Made by a program: the position numbers and the translations under genes. A stretch of 64,000 nt of DNA from JAFAXD01 sp963816775 (lineage in GTDB: Bacteria; Pseudomonadota; Alphaproteobacteria; Rhizobiales; Xanthobacteraceae), in the NCBI GenBank assembly GCA_963816775.1, contig CAWFLX010000030.1, positions 62,001-126,000 on the forward strand. Reading direction: 5' to 3'. Under the pieces are notes generated by a model. It saw only the letters and a list, made by a program, of their open reading frames with translations. It was not told the origin of the DNA and searched no databases. Positions 9,120-17,495 of this stretch are shown one piece after another; the stretch's first letter is position 1; the number at the start of each line of letters is the position of its first letter.

Positions 9120-9761
9120 TTATGACGCCTTGAGATAAGGCTTCATCTCCTTTTCGAGGTCTTCGATCGAAACGTCGCCGACCACCCGCTTGCCGTTAAC
9201 GAAAAAGGTTGGGGTTGATTCAACATTCAGCACTTTTGCAGCGCGGTCGCGCACATTCTGGATGCCGTCCAGCACCTGCTGATTCTTGAGACAGGTATTA
9301 AAAGTCTCTTCGGTGTATCCGGCCTGCTTGGCAACGTTGAGCAGCGGTTGCAGCGGGTTGGGCACCACCCAGTCGCGCTGCGTGCCGAACAGCAGATCGA
9401 TCACCGCGAAATATTTGTCCTTGTCGGCGCAACGCGCCAGCATGAACGCGCCAGCCGCCAGCGGATCGAGCGGGAACTCGCGGAAGATGAAGCGCACCTT
9501 GCCGGTATCGATGTAGCGCTCCTTGAGCTTCGGAAACGTCTTGGCCTGGAATTGCGCGCAGTGCGGGCACGTCATCGAGGCGTATTCAACGATCGTGACC
9601 GGCGCATTGTCAGCGCCCATCACCTGATCGCCGAGCGGGCCGGCGGGAGAGAGGTCGGCATCCGACACCTTGGATTGCGCGAACGCCCGCGCAAATGGGT
9701 CTGCGTAGGTCAGGAGCGCGAGGGCGGAGACCCCCACAAGCAGAGCGCGTCTGGTAATCAC
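9120..9761 (-). CDS. DsbA family thiol-disulfide oxidoreductase
   Basis: An exported thioredoxin-fold protein with active site CPHC after EYASMT, the cis-Pro loop ESTPTFFVNG, and an inserted helical domain. I chose the GTG at 9761, preceded by AAAAGG at a 6-nt spacing, giving 213 aa with an N-terminal signal peptide (TRRALLVGVSALALL...). The two arginines could indicate Tat export. A longer ATG start at 9839 would put 26 unlikely residues ahead of the signal. The domain resembles the DsbA/ScsC-like oxidoreductases commonly found next to DUF721/mutY in Rhizobiales. Whether it acts as oxidase or isomerase cannot be told from sequence. Confidence 0.88.
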   Translation of the reverse strand: MITRRALLVGVSALALLTYADPFARAFAQSKVSDADLSPAGPLGDQVMGADNAPVTIVEYASMTCPHCAQFQAKTFPKLKERYIDTGKVRFIFREFPLDPLAAGAFMLARCADKDKYFAVIDLLFGTQRDWVVPNPLQPLLNVAKQAGYTEETFNTCLKNQQVLDGIQNVRDRAAKVLNVESTPTFFVNGKRVVGDVSIEDLEKEMKPYLKAS

Positions 9762-9882
9762 GCGGCACCTTTTAGTGTTGACAATCGGCCAATCGGTATC
9801 CTGTCGGGCCGGATATGGCAACGCCGCCTGACGATCCAAGCCCCGGGGCTCACGCTGGGTTGATTGCGGCGACCGCCGAAAC

Positions 9883-10353
9883 TCAGGATCGTTTCACCGC
9901 AGCCCCGAGCCGGCCGAGCGCGACCCTCAACGGGGCATCCTTGATGGCGAGGCTTCGCGCGACCCGTTGCGCCGCCTCCGGATCGCTGGTCGGTCGGGGC
10001 GGACGTTTGCGGTGTCCCCGTAGCGGCGCCTGACGAAACGCCAGACGATCGACCGCCCGCCAGCCAAAGAATCGGTTGACCCGCTCCACGACCAGACTCG
10101 CTTGATGCTGAATTTCGATCGCAGCCGGGCCCTCGACCCGCAACACCAACGTCGCCGGCTCGGTACCGCCCGGATTGCGCGGCCATTGCATGCGAACCGG
10201 CTCGGCGTGCGCCGCGATGTCGTGCCCGACAATATCGGGCCAATGGGTCACGATCTCGCGCGACGCAAAGCCTTGGCGGGCAAAGGTGTCCCCCAGGCAT
10301 TTGTTCAAAAGTTCGGCCAACGGCCGCGCGTATGTTTCGCGGGACTTGCTCAC
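9883..10353 (-). CDS. DciA/DUF721 family protein
   Basis: DUF721 domain protein; members of the family (DciA) help load or operate the replicative helicase DnaB. The N-terminal part has ARPLAELLNKCLGDTFARQGF and a WPDIVG motif followed by beta strands with TLVLRVEG and AIEIQHQ, as in the family. The C-terminal third is basic. I prefer GTG 10353 (156 aa), which avoids overlap with the divergent mutY; an upstream start at 10422 would overlap mutY's first codons. The mutY-dciA divergence and the dsbA-smc run downstream form a DNA maintenance block. Confidence 0.8.
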   Translation of the reverse strand: MSKSRETYARPLAELLNKCLGDTFARQGFASREIVTHWPDIVGHDIAAHAEPVRMQWPRNPGGTEPATLVLRVEGPAAIEIQHQASLVVERVNRFFGWRAVDRLAFRQAPLRGHRKRPPRPTSDPEAAQRVARSLAIKDAPLRVALGRLGAAVKRS

Positions 10354-10384
10354 GGGCTGTCGCTCTGCCACCACCGTCAACAAT

Positions 10385-11482
10385 ATGACGCTAGCAGGAA
10401 CATCGGCTCGGCGAAAGCGCACGACGCGCGGTGAGCCGTGCGCGGCCGAGTTGCTTGCTTGGTATGATCGCCACCGTCGCGATCTGCCGTGGCGTGCGCC
10501 CCCGGGTGGGATCCCCGATCCCTATCGGGTGTGGCTCTCGGAGATCATGCTGCAGCAAACCACGGTGCGGACGGTCGCGCCTTACTTTGCGCGCTTCCTC
10601 GATCGGTTCCCCACGGTGGAAGCGCTCGCAGGCGCGGATCTCTCCGACGTGCTCAAGCTCTGGGCCGGGCTCGGCTATTACGCGCGCGCCCGCAACCTGC
10701 ATGCGTGCGCCAAGGTGGTGGTCGAGCAGCACGGCGGGCGATTTCCGAGCACGCAAACGGCGCTGGCTGAACTTCCGGGCATCGGGCCTTACACCGCCGC
10801 TGCGATCGCTGCGATCGCGTTCGATGCGCGCGCCACCCCGATCGACGGCAACATCGAGCGCGTGATCACGCGGCTGTTTGCATACGAGCACGAGCTGCCG
10901 GCCGGTAAGCCGGCGCTCCGGCAGTTGGCCGAGCGGCTGACGCCCGACGCCCGCGCGGGCGATTTCGCGCAAGCCCTGATGGATCTCGGCGCCACCATCT
11001 GCACGCCGAAAAAGCCCGCCTGCGCGTTGTGTCCGTGGACTGACGTGTGCGTCGCGCGTGCCGAGGACGATCCGGCGCGTTTCCCCCGCAAGGCCGCAAA
11101 AGCTGAAGGACAGCTGCGCCGCGGGGCCGCCTTCGTGGCGGTGCGTGCCGACGCGTTTCTGCTCGCGCGCACGCGGCCCGCGAAAGGGTTGCTCGGTGCG
11201 ATGACGGAGGTGCCGACCACGCCTTGGACACACGATTTTGACCTGAGCCGCGCCTTGGAAGAGGCCCCGCTGATGGCGGCGTGGCGCCGCGTGCCCGGCG
11301 TCGTCCACCACGTGTTCACGCATTTCCCGCTGGAGCTCACGGTCTACAAGGCGAAGGTGCCGGCACCAACCGAGGCGCCGCCTGGCATGCGTTTTATTGC
11401 TTTGCGCGACGTCGCCGGCGAGGCATTCCCCAACCTGATGCGCAAGGTGCTGGCGAGCGCCAGTGTGGATGCTCCGCGCTAA
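10385..11482 (+). CDS. mutY: A/G-specific adenine glycosylase MutY
   Basis: Removes adenine mispaired with 8-oxoguanine. With the ATG at 10385 (365 aa), catalytic Glu53 is in SEIMLQQT, the helix-hairpin-helix LPGIGPYTAAAI spans about 130-141, catalytic Asp154 is in PIDGNIERV, and the [4Fe-4S] cysteines are C206-X6-C213-X2-C216-X5-C222. The C-terminal part is a NUDIX-like recognition domain. Longer in-frame starts exist upstream, but they run antisense through dciA and look non-coding. Confidence 0.95.
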   Translation: MTLAGTSARRKRTTRGEPCAAELLAWYDRHRRDLPWRAPPGGIPDPYRVWLSEIMLQQTTVRTVAPYFARFLDRFPTVEALAGADLSDVLKLWAGLGYYARARNLHACAKVVVEQHGGRFPSTQTALAELPGIGPYTAAAIAAIAFDARATPIDGNIERVITRLFAYEHELPAGKPALRQLAERLTPDARAGDFAQALMDLGATICTPKKPACALCPWTDVCVARAEDDPARFPRKAAKAEGQLRRGAAFVAVRADAFLLARTRPAKGLLGAMTEVPTTPWTHDFDLSRALEEAPLMAAWRRVPGVVHHVFTHFPLELTVYKAKVPAPTEAPPGMRFIALRDVAGEAFPNLMRKVLASASVDAPR

Positions 11483-11499
11483 CGGAGGAAACACCGCCC

Positions 11500-12684
11500 A
11501 TGACGAGCAAGCCGAAGGTACGTGGCGGAATCGTGGGGTCAGGCTTTGCGGCCAATCTGCACTTTGAAGGTATCCACCGCGTCTATGGCGCCGACGTTGA
11601 TCTTGTCGGCATTTTCTCGCCGACGCCCGCCCACGCCGGGCGCTTCGCCGAGCCGCGCGGCCTGCGCACGTTTGCCTCTCTCGAGGCGTTGCTGGATGAG
11701 GTTGACGTCGTGCACGTGTGTGCAAGCCCGGCCGCGCACGAGGCAATCGCCGTGGCGGCGCTTCGGCGCGGCGTCCACGCCGTCGTCGAGAAGCCGCTGA
11801 CCGGCTGGTTCGGCGACGGCGGCGCCGACTTTCATGTGGCGCGCGCGTCCATGAAGCGGGCGCTCGACGGCGCGCTTGCGAGCGTCGACCGCATGCTCGA
11901 CGCCGAGGCTAAGTCCAAGGCGATGATCCTCTACGCCGAGAACTGGGTGTACGCGCCCGCGGTGCAGAAAGAACGCGAGATCATCGAGAAGACCGGCGCG
12001 CAGGTGCTGTGGATTCACGGCGAGGAATCCCACTCCGGGTCGCACAGCAAGGCCTACGGCTTCTGGCGCCTGAATGGCGGCGGGGCGCTGATCGGCAAGG
12101 GCGTCCACCCGCTGACCGCCGCCCTTTACCTCAAGCGGGTCGAAGGCAGGACGCGCCACGGCCGGCCGATCCGTCCGGCTGCCGTCAGTGCGCGTATGCA
12201 CGCGCTCACGCGGCTCGACGGCTTCGTCGATCGCGGCTTCCTGCGCACCGACTATCACGATGTCGAGGACTTCTCTGCTACCCACGTGGTGTTCGAGGAC
12301 GGCACCGTCGCCGATATCTTCGCGTCCGAAATCGTCATGGGCGGCATTCATAACTGGCTCGAGGTGATGGCCAACAATCATCGCGCGCTATGCAACATCA
12401 ACCCGAACACGGCGATGGCGACCTACAACCCGGCTGAGGATCAGTTCCGCGACATCTATGTGGTCGAGAAGATCGGCACCAAGCAGGGCTGGGCCCCGAC
12501 CGCGCCCGACGAAGACTTCATCACCGGCTTCCCCCAGGAGATTGAGGCGTTCTACCGCGCAGCCGCCACCGGCGAGCGGCCGGAGAGCGACGGCCGCCTC
12601 GCCGCCGACTGCATCTCCACGGTCTACAGCGCCTACCTGTCGGCCGAGCAAAAGGGCGCCGAGGTACCGGTGCGGGCGTATTGA
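11500..12684 (+). CDS. Gfo/Idh/MocA family oxidoreductase
   Basis: An NAD(P)-dependent dehydrogenase-type protein (394 aa). The Rossmann motif GIVGSGFAANLH is near the N-terminus and EKPLTGW, the conserved EKP lysine loop, lies near residue 102. The C-terminal alpha/beta domain carries GGGALIGKGVHP. A strong GGAGGA ribosome site precedes ATG 11500. An insertion after EKPLTGW is longer than in small family members. It directly precedes a HAAT importer operon on the same strand (143 bp gap), so it may act on the imported compound. The substrate is unknown; the family oxidises sugars, inositols and related polyols. Confidence 0.88.
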   Translation: MTSKPKVRGGIVGSGFAANLHFEGIHRVYGADVDLVGIFSPTPAHAGRFAEPRGLRTFASLEALLDEVDVVHVCASPAAHEAIAVAALRRGVHAVVEKPLTGWFGDGGADFHVARASMKRALDGALASVDRMLDAEAKSKAMILYAENWVYAPAVQKEREIIEKTGAQVLWIHGEESHSGSHSKAYGFWRLNGGGALIGKGVHPLTAALYLKRVEGRTRHGRPIRPAAVSARMHALTRLDGFVDRGFLRTDYHDVEDFSATHVVFEDGTVADIFASEIVMGGIHNWLEVMANNHRALCNINPNTAMATYNPAEDQFRDIYVVEKIGTKQGWAPTAPDEDFITGFPQEIEAFYRAAATGERPESDGRLAADCISTVYSAYLSAEQKGAEVPVRAY

Positions 12685-12784
12685 GCCGCACACCGACGCT
12701 GCCGTCGCGAAGGTTACAGCGACCGGCGATGTAGGCGACAATCCGCTTTTCCTCGACGGCGAGGTCAAATACTGTTCCGACCAA

Positions 12785-12811
12785 GAACCAACGCAAAACA
12801 TAATTTGGTTC
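12785..12811. promoter_or_regulatory. Inverted repeat upstream of the ABC importer operon
   Basis: GAACCAA (12785-12791) and TTGGTTC (12805-12811) form a 7-bp perfect inverted repeat with a 13-nt A/T-rich spacer, two helical turns centre to centre. It ends 16 bp before the first base of the binding-protein start codon. Position and symmetry suit a repressor or dimeric regulator site. No regulator gene is adjacent. Confidence 0.4.
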
Positions 12812-12827
12812 ATTCAGGGAGGAAGCA

Positions 12828-14141
12828 ATGAGAACCTCGCGCAGGTCGTTCCTCGCGACATCTGCGGCGACCGCAGCATTGCTGAGTGTCGGTCAGCGAC
12901 GCGTGGTTGCCCAGGAGCCGCCGATCCGCATTGGCGTGATCTACGATCACTCGGGACCATTCGCGGCTGGCGGTTCGGTCGCCTGCTCGGTCGGCACACA
13001 GATTGCGATCGACTTGGTCAATGAAAAGGGCGGCGTCGCCGGCAGGTACAAGGTCGAGCCGGTCAACGCCGATTCCCAGAGCAAGGCCGAGGTTGCGATC
13101 AACGAGGTTGAGCGACTGATCAATCAGGAGAAGGTCGACATCGTCAACGGCGTGTTCGCGAGCGCGCATGCCGTGCCGCTCGCCGCCAAGATCGATGCTC
13201 AGAAAAGGATTCTTTGGATCACCACGGCGGTCTCAACGGCGGTGTTCAAGGACAAGAACCTGACGCACGTCTTCCGCGCCCAGATCCATTCCGATCAATA
13301 TGGCGAGGCGTTCGCGGGATTCCTGGCCGACAACGCGAAGTCCAAGCTCGGCACCGAGGCCAAGAACGTAAAAGTCGCCATTATCCACGAGGACGGACCC
13401 TATGGGGTCGGCGTGGCCGACGCGAGCGAGCGGTTCGCCAAGGACAAGGGCCTGCAGCTGGTCCTGAAGGAAGGCTATTCGGCGACCGCACCGGATCTCT
13501 CCTCGCTCGTCACCAAGCTCAAGCGCGCAGGTCCCGATGTCATTTCGCATGTCGGCTACAACCCCGACATTACGCTGTTCCTGCGGCAGGCGCGCGAGAG
13601 CGGGCTGCGGTTCAAGATGCTGGTCGGCAACGGCGCGGGCTACAGCCAGCTCGACAAGCTGCGCGCGACGTTTGGCAAAGACGTCGATGACTTCTGCAAC
13701 ATCGATCCGGTGCCGGCGCAACTGCTCGACCCGAAGTCGCTAGCCCCCGGGCTCGGCGATCTGATCAAGATCATGGTCGAGCGTTACAAGGCGAAAACCG
13801 GCGCCACCGACGTGCCGCCGCATTGCTCGATGGGCTTCAACCAGACCTGGGTGCTGCTCAACAATGTGCTGCCGGTCGCCAAGCAGAAATACGGCGGCTT
13901 TGGTCCCGAGGCCGTGCGCCAGGCTGCGCTCGATGTGGACATCCCGGCCGGCGGCACCATTCAGGGCTATGGCGTGAAATTCTTCCGGCCCGGTACGCCG
14001 CTATCCGGTCAGAACGAACGCTCCACACCTGTGGTCATGCAGAACTCGGGCGAGCACATCTCGGTGGTCTGGCCGACCAACATCCGCACGCAGGACCCGG
14101 TGCTGCCGCTGCCGGCGTCTTCTGTTTACGCGATGCGCTAA
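12828..14141 (+). CDS. Branched-chain-type (HAAT) ABC transporter substrate-binding protein
   Basis: Periplasmic ligand-binding component, 437 aa, with a Tat-like signal (RRSFLATSAATAALL) and a typical start of the mature protein, IRIGVIYDHSGPFA. The two-lobed type I binding fold is visible through NEVERLINQEKVDIVNG and the later HEDGPYGVGVAD. A strong AGGGAGGA site precedes ATG 12828. It heads the five-gene operon SBP-ATPase-ATPase-permease-permease. LivJ-like members bind amino acids, but many paralogues take up urea, aromatic or organic acids; the ligand here is unknown. The neighbouring Gfo/Idh gene is the only clue. Confidence 0.92.
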   Translation: MRTSRRSFLATSAATAALLSVGQRRVVAQEPPIRIGVIYDHSGPFAAGGSVACSVGTQIAIDLVNEKGGVAGRYKVEPVNADSQSKAEVAINEVERLINQEKVDIVNGVFASAHAVPLAAKIDAQKRILWITTAVSTAVFKDKNLTHVFRAQIHSDQYGEAFAGFLADNAKSKLGTEAKNVKVAIIHEDGPYGVGVADASERFAKDKGLQLVLKEGYSATAPDLSSLVTKLKRAGPDVISHVGYNPDITLFLRQARESGLRFKMLVGNGAGYSQLDKLRATFGKDVDDFCNIDPVPAQLLDPKSLAPGLGDLIKIMVERYKAKTGATDVPPHCSMGFNQTWVLLNNVLPVAKQKYGGFGPEAVRQAALDVDIPAGGTIQGYGVKFFRPGTPLSGQNERSTPVVMQNSGEHISVVWPTNIRTQDPVLPLPASSVYAMR

Positions 14142-14150
14142 TCTAGACCG

Positions 14151-14870
14151 ATGTTGGCGGTCAGCGGGCTGACGAAGCGGTTTGGAGGGTTCCTGGCCGT
14201 CAACCAGATCTCGTTTGAGGTCCGCGAGGGTGAAATCCTGGGCCTCATCGGACCGAACGGCTCCGGCAAGACTACCACGTTCAACATGATCGCCGGGATG
14301 CTGCGCCCGAGCAGCGGCTCCGTCCGCTTCAAGGGCGAGGAAATCGGCGGCTTGCCCGCGCACCGCATCTGCCGGCTGGGCGTGGGCCGCACTTTCCAGA
14401 TCCCGCGTCCGTTTCGCCGGCTTTCGCTGATCGAGAACGCCACGCTCGCGGCCTTCTACGGCGGCTCGATGACGCGCGCGGAGGCGCGCGCCGCCGCGGG
14501 GGCGGCGCTCGAACTGGTCGGGATGCCGACGGCGGAAACCACGACGACCGACGGGCTCGGCGCTGCGGCGCTGAAAAAGCTCGAACTCGCCCGTGCGCTC
14601 GCATCGAAGCCGAAGTTGTTGCTCGCAGACGAAAGCCTCGGCGGCCTCGACAGCGGCGAGATGGAGCGCGCCGCCGAGATGCTCAAAGACATCCGCGCCC
14701 GGCTCGGCATCACCATCGTCTGGGTCGAGCACATCATGGGCGTGCTGATGCGCGTGGTCGACCGTGTCATCGTGCTCGATCACGGCGAGAAGATTTTCGA
14801 GGGGTCCGCGGGCGACGCGGCGCGCGATGCGCGCGTCACCGAAGTGTATCTGGGCAAGGCGCGGAGCTGA
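14151..14870 (+). CDS. HAAT ABC transporter ATP-binding protein (LivG-like)
   Basis: One of the two ATPases of the importer, 239 aa. The Walker A loop GPNGSGKT is at about residues 33-40, Walker B is LLLADES, the H-loop is WVEH, and the D-loop is GGLDSGE. The family signature LSGGQ is replaced by LGAAALKK upstream of LELARALA, so only the partner LivF-like subunit has a canonical signature. Such substitutions occur in some LivG relatives. It starts 9 bp after the binding-protein stop. Confidence 0.92.
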   Translation: MLAVSGLTKRFGGFLAVNQISFEVREGEILGLIGPNGSGKTTTFNMIAGMLRPSSGSVRFKGEEIGGLPAHRICRLGVGRTFQIPRPFRRLSLIENATLAAFYGGSMTRAEARAAAGAALELVGMPTAETTTTDGLGAAALKKLELARALASKPKLLLADESLGGLDSGEMERAAEMLKDIRARLGITIVWVEHIMGVLMRVVDRVIVLDHGEKIFEGSAGDAARDARVTEVYLGKARS

Positions 14871-14877
14871 GCCGGCC

Positions 14878-15582
14878 ATGCTGGAGCTGCGCTCGGTGTC
14901 CGCAGGCTATGGCTCGTTCCGGGCGCTGTTCGATGTGTCGCTCGAGGTGCGGGACGGCGAGGCGGTCGGCGTGATCGGCCGCAACGGCGCCGGCAAGACG
15001 ACGCTGATGCGCGCGATATCCGGGATGATCCCGATCGGCGGGGGCGAGCTGCGCCTCGATGATCACCTGCTCGCCGGCCTGCCGGCGCATCGCATCGTGG
15101 AAAGCGGCATTGCCCACGTGCCGGAGAACCGCCGGTTGTTTGCGCGTCTCAGCGTCGAGGAAAACCTGCGCATGGGCGCCTACAGTGCCAAGGCCCGCCG
15201 GCGCTTCGACGTGCAGCTCGCGCACGTGTACGAGCTTTTCCCACGCCTCAAGGACCGCCGCCACCAGCAGGCCGGCACGCTCTCCGGCGGCGAGCAGCAG
15301 ATGTGCGCGATCGGGCGCGCGCTGATGTCGCAACCGAAGATCCTGTTGATGGACGAGCCTTCGGCCGGGCTGGCGCCGCTGGTCGTGGCGCAGGTGTTCG
15401 ACCTCGTCCGGCGCATCCGATCCGAGGGACTGACCGTGCTGATCGTCGAGCAGAACGTGCAGCAGGTGCTCGACGTCGTGGACCGCGCTTACGTGATCGA
15501 GGTGGGCGCGATCAAACTCGCCGGCACGTCGGCGGAGCTCAGAAACAACACGCTCGTTCGCCAGGCCTACATGGGGCTCTAG
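14878..15582 (+). CDS. HAAT ABC transporter ATP-binding protein (LivF-like)
   Basis: Second ATPase, 234 aa, with Walker A GRNGAGKTT, the canonical signature LSGGEQQ, Walker B ILLMDEPSAGLAP and H-loop VEQN, as usual for LivF. ATG 14878 follows the previous stop by 7 bp. The TAG stop at 15580-15582 lies inside a CTAGTGCC...GAAGTTCG element that fills the gap to the permease gene. Confidence 0.93.
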   Translation: MLELRSVSAGYGSFRALFDVSLEVRDGEAVGVIGRNGAGKTTLMRAISGMIPIGGGELRLDDHLLAGLPAHRIVESGIAHVPENRRLFARLSVEENLRMGAYSAKARRRFDVQLAHVYELFPRLKDRRHQQAGTLSGGEQQMCAIGRALMSQPKILLMDEPSAGLAPLVVAQVFDLVRRIRSEGLTVLIVEQNVQQVLDVVDRAYVIEVGAIKLAGTSAELRNNTLVRQAYMGL

Positions 15583-15602
15583 TGCCCCGAACCCGAAGTT
15601 CG
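15579..15602 (+). repeat. CTAG-type half palindrome at the livF stop
   Basis: CTAGTGCCCCG followed by AACCCGAAGTTCG. It matches the left arm of the large palindromes at 27727 and 33417, except for three bases in the middle. It has no right arm here. It supplies the stop codon of the LivF-like gene and fills almost the whole spacer before the permease start. Confidence 0.6.
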
Positions 15603-15604
15603 CA

Positions 15605-16459
15605 ATGGATATCTATCTGATCGAGGCGATCATCAACGGGCTGCTGCTCGGCGGCGTGCTGGCGTTGTTGGCGCTCGGCCTCAACCTGATCTTTGGCGTG
15701 ATCGATGTCGTCTGGATCGCATATGCCGATCTCGTCATGTGCGGCATGTACGCCGTCTATTGGCTGCATGTGTACTACGGCCTCCCGATCGGCCTTGCCT
15801 GCGCGGCGGCGATCATATTCGTCGCGATCCTCGGCGTGCTGGTGCATATCCTCATCATTGCCCCCGTGCTGAACGCCGCGCCGATCAATCAGCTGCTCGC
15901 CACCGGTGGCCTGCTGTTCTTTCTGCAGAGCTTTGCGACCCTGCTGTTCGGCACCGAGTTCCGCAATCTCGGCATCCGCCTGCCGATCATCGAGATCGGG
16001 ACGATCTTCATCAGTTACGCCCGCCTGTTGGCCTTCGGCATCGCGCTCGTTGGCGCCATGCTGCTCTATGCGTTCCTGCGCCGGACCTATTTGGGAACCG
16101 CCATCCGTGCCATCTCCCAGGATCGCGAGATCATGGGCCTGATGGGCGTCGATCAGCGGCGGATCTATATCATCACATCTGCGATCGGCGGCGGGCTGGG
16201 AGGATTGAGCGCGTGCCTCCTGGCGTTGCAGTACGACACGCACCCGTTCATCGGCAACACGTTCGGACCGCTGATCTTCATGATCTGCGTGCTCGGCGGC
16301 CTTGGCAACATGATCGGCGGCTTCATCGCCGCATTCATCATCAGCCAGATCATTGCCGTCGGCAGCTACTATCAATCGACCGAATGGGCCTACGTGATCG
16401 CCTTCATGCTGTTCATCGTGATGATGTTCATTCGCCCGCGCGGGATCCTCGGGCGATGA
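15605..16459 (+). CDS. HAAT ABC transporter permease (LivH-like)
   Basis: Integral membrane permease, 284 aa, with about eight hydrophobic segments. The conserved GVLALLALGLNLIFGVIDVVWIAY near the N-terminus and TSAIGGGLGGLSACLLA later are typical of LivH. The ending FIRPRGILG is a common C-terminal motif. Its stop overlaps the next start as ATGA, indicating translational coupling with the LivM-like gene. Confidence 0.93.
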   Translation: MDIYLIEAIINGLLLGGVLALLALGLNLIFGVIDVVWIAYADLVMCGMYAVYWLHVYYGLPIGLACAAAIIFVAILGVLVHILIIAPVLNAAPINQLLATGGLLFFLQSFATLLFGTEFRNLGIRLPIIEIGTIFISYARLLAFGIALVGAMLLYAFLRRTYLGTAIRAISQDREIMGLMGVDQRRIYIITSAIGGGLGGLSACLLALQYDTHPFIGNTFGPLIFMICVLGGLGNMIGGFIAAFIISQIIAVGSYYQSTEWAYVIAFMLFIVMMFIRPRGILGR

Positions 16460-17457
16460 AAGCATCCTATATCCTGGCGCTGATCGGTGTTGTCACGCTG
16501 CTGGCGGCGCCGGGCTTTGTGCCGATCTACCTGGTGCATTTGCTGATCCAGATCCTGCTGCTGGGCTTCATCTATACGGCCTGGTCGATGATGGGCCGCT
16601 TCGGGCTGATCTCGCTCGGCCACGGCGCCTTCATGGGAGTCGGCGCTTATGTGCCGGCGCTGTTGTGGAACTACTATGGCGTCACCCCGTGGCTCGGAAT
16701 TCCATGCGGCGTCGCGTTGTCCGTGCTGCTGGCGATCATCATTGGCTATCCCTGCTTTCGGCTGAAGGTCGTCGGCCACTATTTCGCTCTGGTGACGCTG
16801 GCGCTGGGGCAGGTCGTCCAGTTGTCGGCCACCGCCGCGCGCGACATCACCGGCGGCTCGCTCGGCATGACGCAGAATGCAAGCTCCTACGCCTGGTATG
16901 CGCTGCAGTTTACCGACAAGACCCCGTTCTACTTCATTGCGCTCGTGGTCTGGATCGGCGGCCTGCTGGCCTGGCGATGGCTTGATCGCGGCATCGGCCG
17001 CGAGGCGCTCGATGCCATCTCCGAAGACGAGGAAGCGGCGGCCTCGATCGGCATCAATGTCATGCGCGAGAAGATGCGGGTCACGATCATCAGCGCAGCC
17101 TTGACCGCGCTCGGCGGTGCGTTGCTCGCCCAATATCTGCTTTATCTCAATCCGGAAACGGTCTCAGGCATCGGCGTGTCGCTGCAGATCGTGTTCGCCG
17201 CGATCGCGGGCGGCATGTATTCGCTGCTTGGGCCGACCGCCGGTTCGCTCCTGACGCTCGCGCTGACCGAGGGGCTGCGCGTCTGGTTTGGCACGCGCTT
17301 CATCGGCGCAGCCAATACCATCTACGGCCTGCTGCTGATCCTGTTCATCATCTACATGCCGAAAGGCATTGTCGGCACCGGCATCGATTGGTGGCGCCGG
17401 ATGCGCACGCGGACGAAGCTGCCGCTAGAGGTGAACGAGGCGACGTCGAGCGTTTAG
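16456..17457 (+). CDS. HAAT ABC transporter permease (LivM-like)
   Basis: Second permease, 333 aa, with the LivM hallmarks GRFGLISLGHGAFMGVGAY, RLKVVGHYFALVTLA and AIAGGMYSLLGPTAGS. About nine to ten membrane segments. ATG 16456 overlaps the LivH-like stop by 4 nt. It ends the operon, and the downstream ccrM is convergent with a 38-bp gap. Confidence 0.93.
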   Translation: MKASYILALIGVVTLLAAPGFVPIYLVHLLIQILLLGFIYTAWSMMGRFGLISLGHGAFMGVGAYVPALLWNYYGVTPWLGIPCGVALSVLLAIIIGYPCFRLKVVGHYFALVTLALGQVVQLSATAARDITGGSLGMTQNASSYAWYALQFTDKTPFYFIALVVWIGGLLAWRWLDRGIGREALDAISEDEEAAASIGINVMREKMRVTIISAALTALGGALLAQYLLYLNPETVSGIGVSLQIVFAAIAGGMYSLLGPTAGSLLTLALTEGLRVWFGTRFIGAANTIYGLLLILFIIYMPKGIVGTGIDWWRRMRTRTKLPLEVNEATSSV

Positions 17458-17495
17458 CGATGCATTGAGGGTTTGGATGACGCGACCGCGCTTGG

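Noticed and set aside
10391..11746. 451-codon minus-strand frame opposite mutY
   Set aside because: It runs across the mutY/Gfo boundary and has no domain or RBS.
15539..16465. 308-codon minus-strand frame opposite the LivH permease gene
   Set aside because: The translated sequence is acidic and Gln-rich, as expected for the antisense of a membrane permease.
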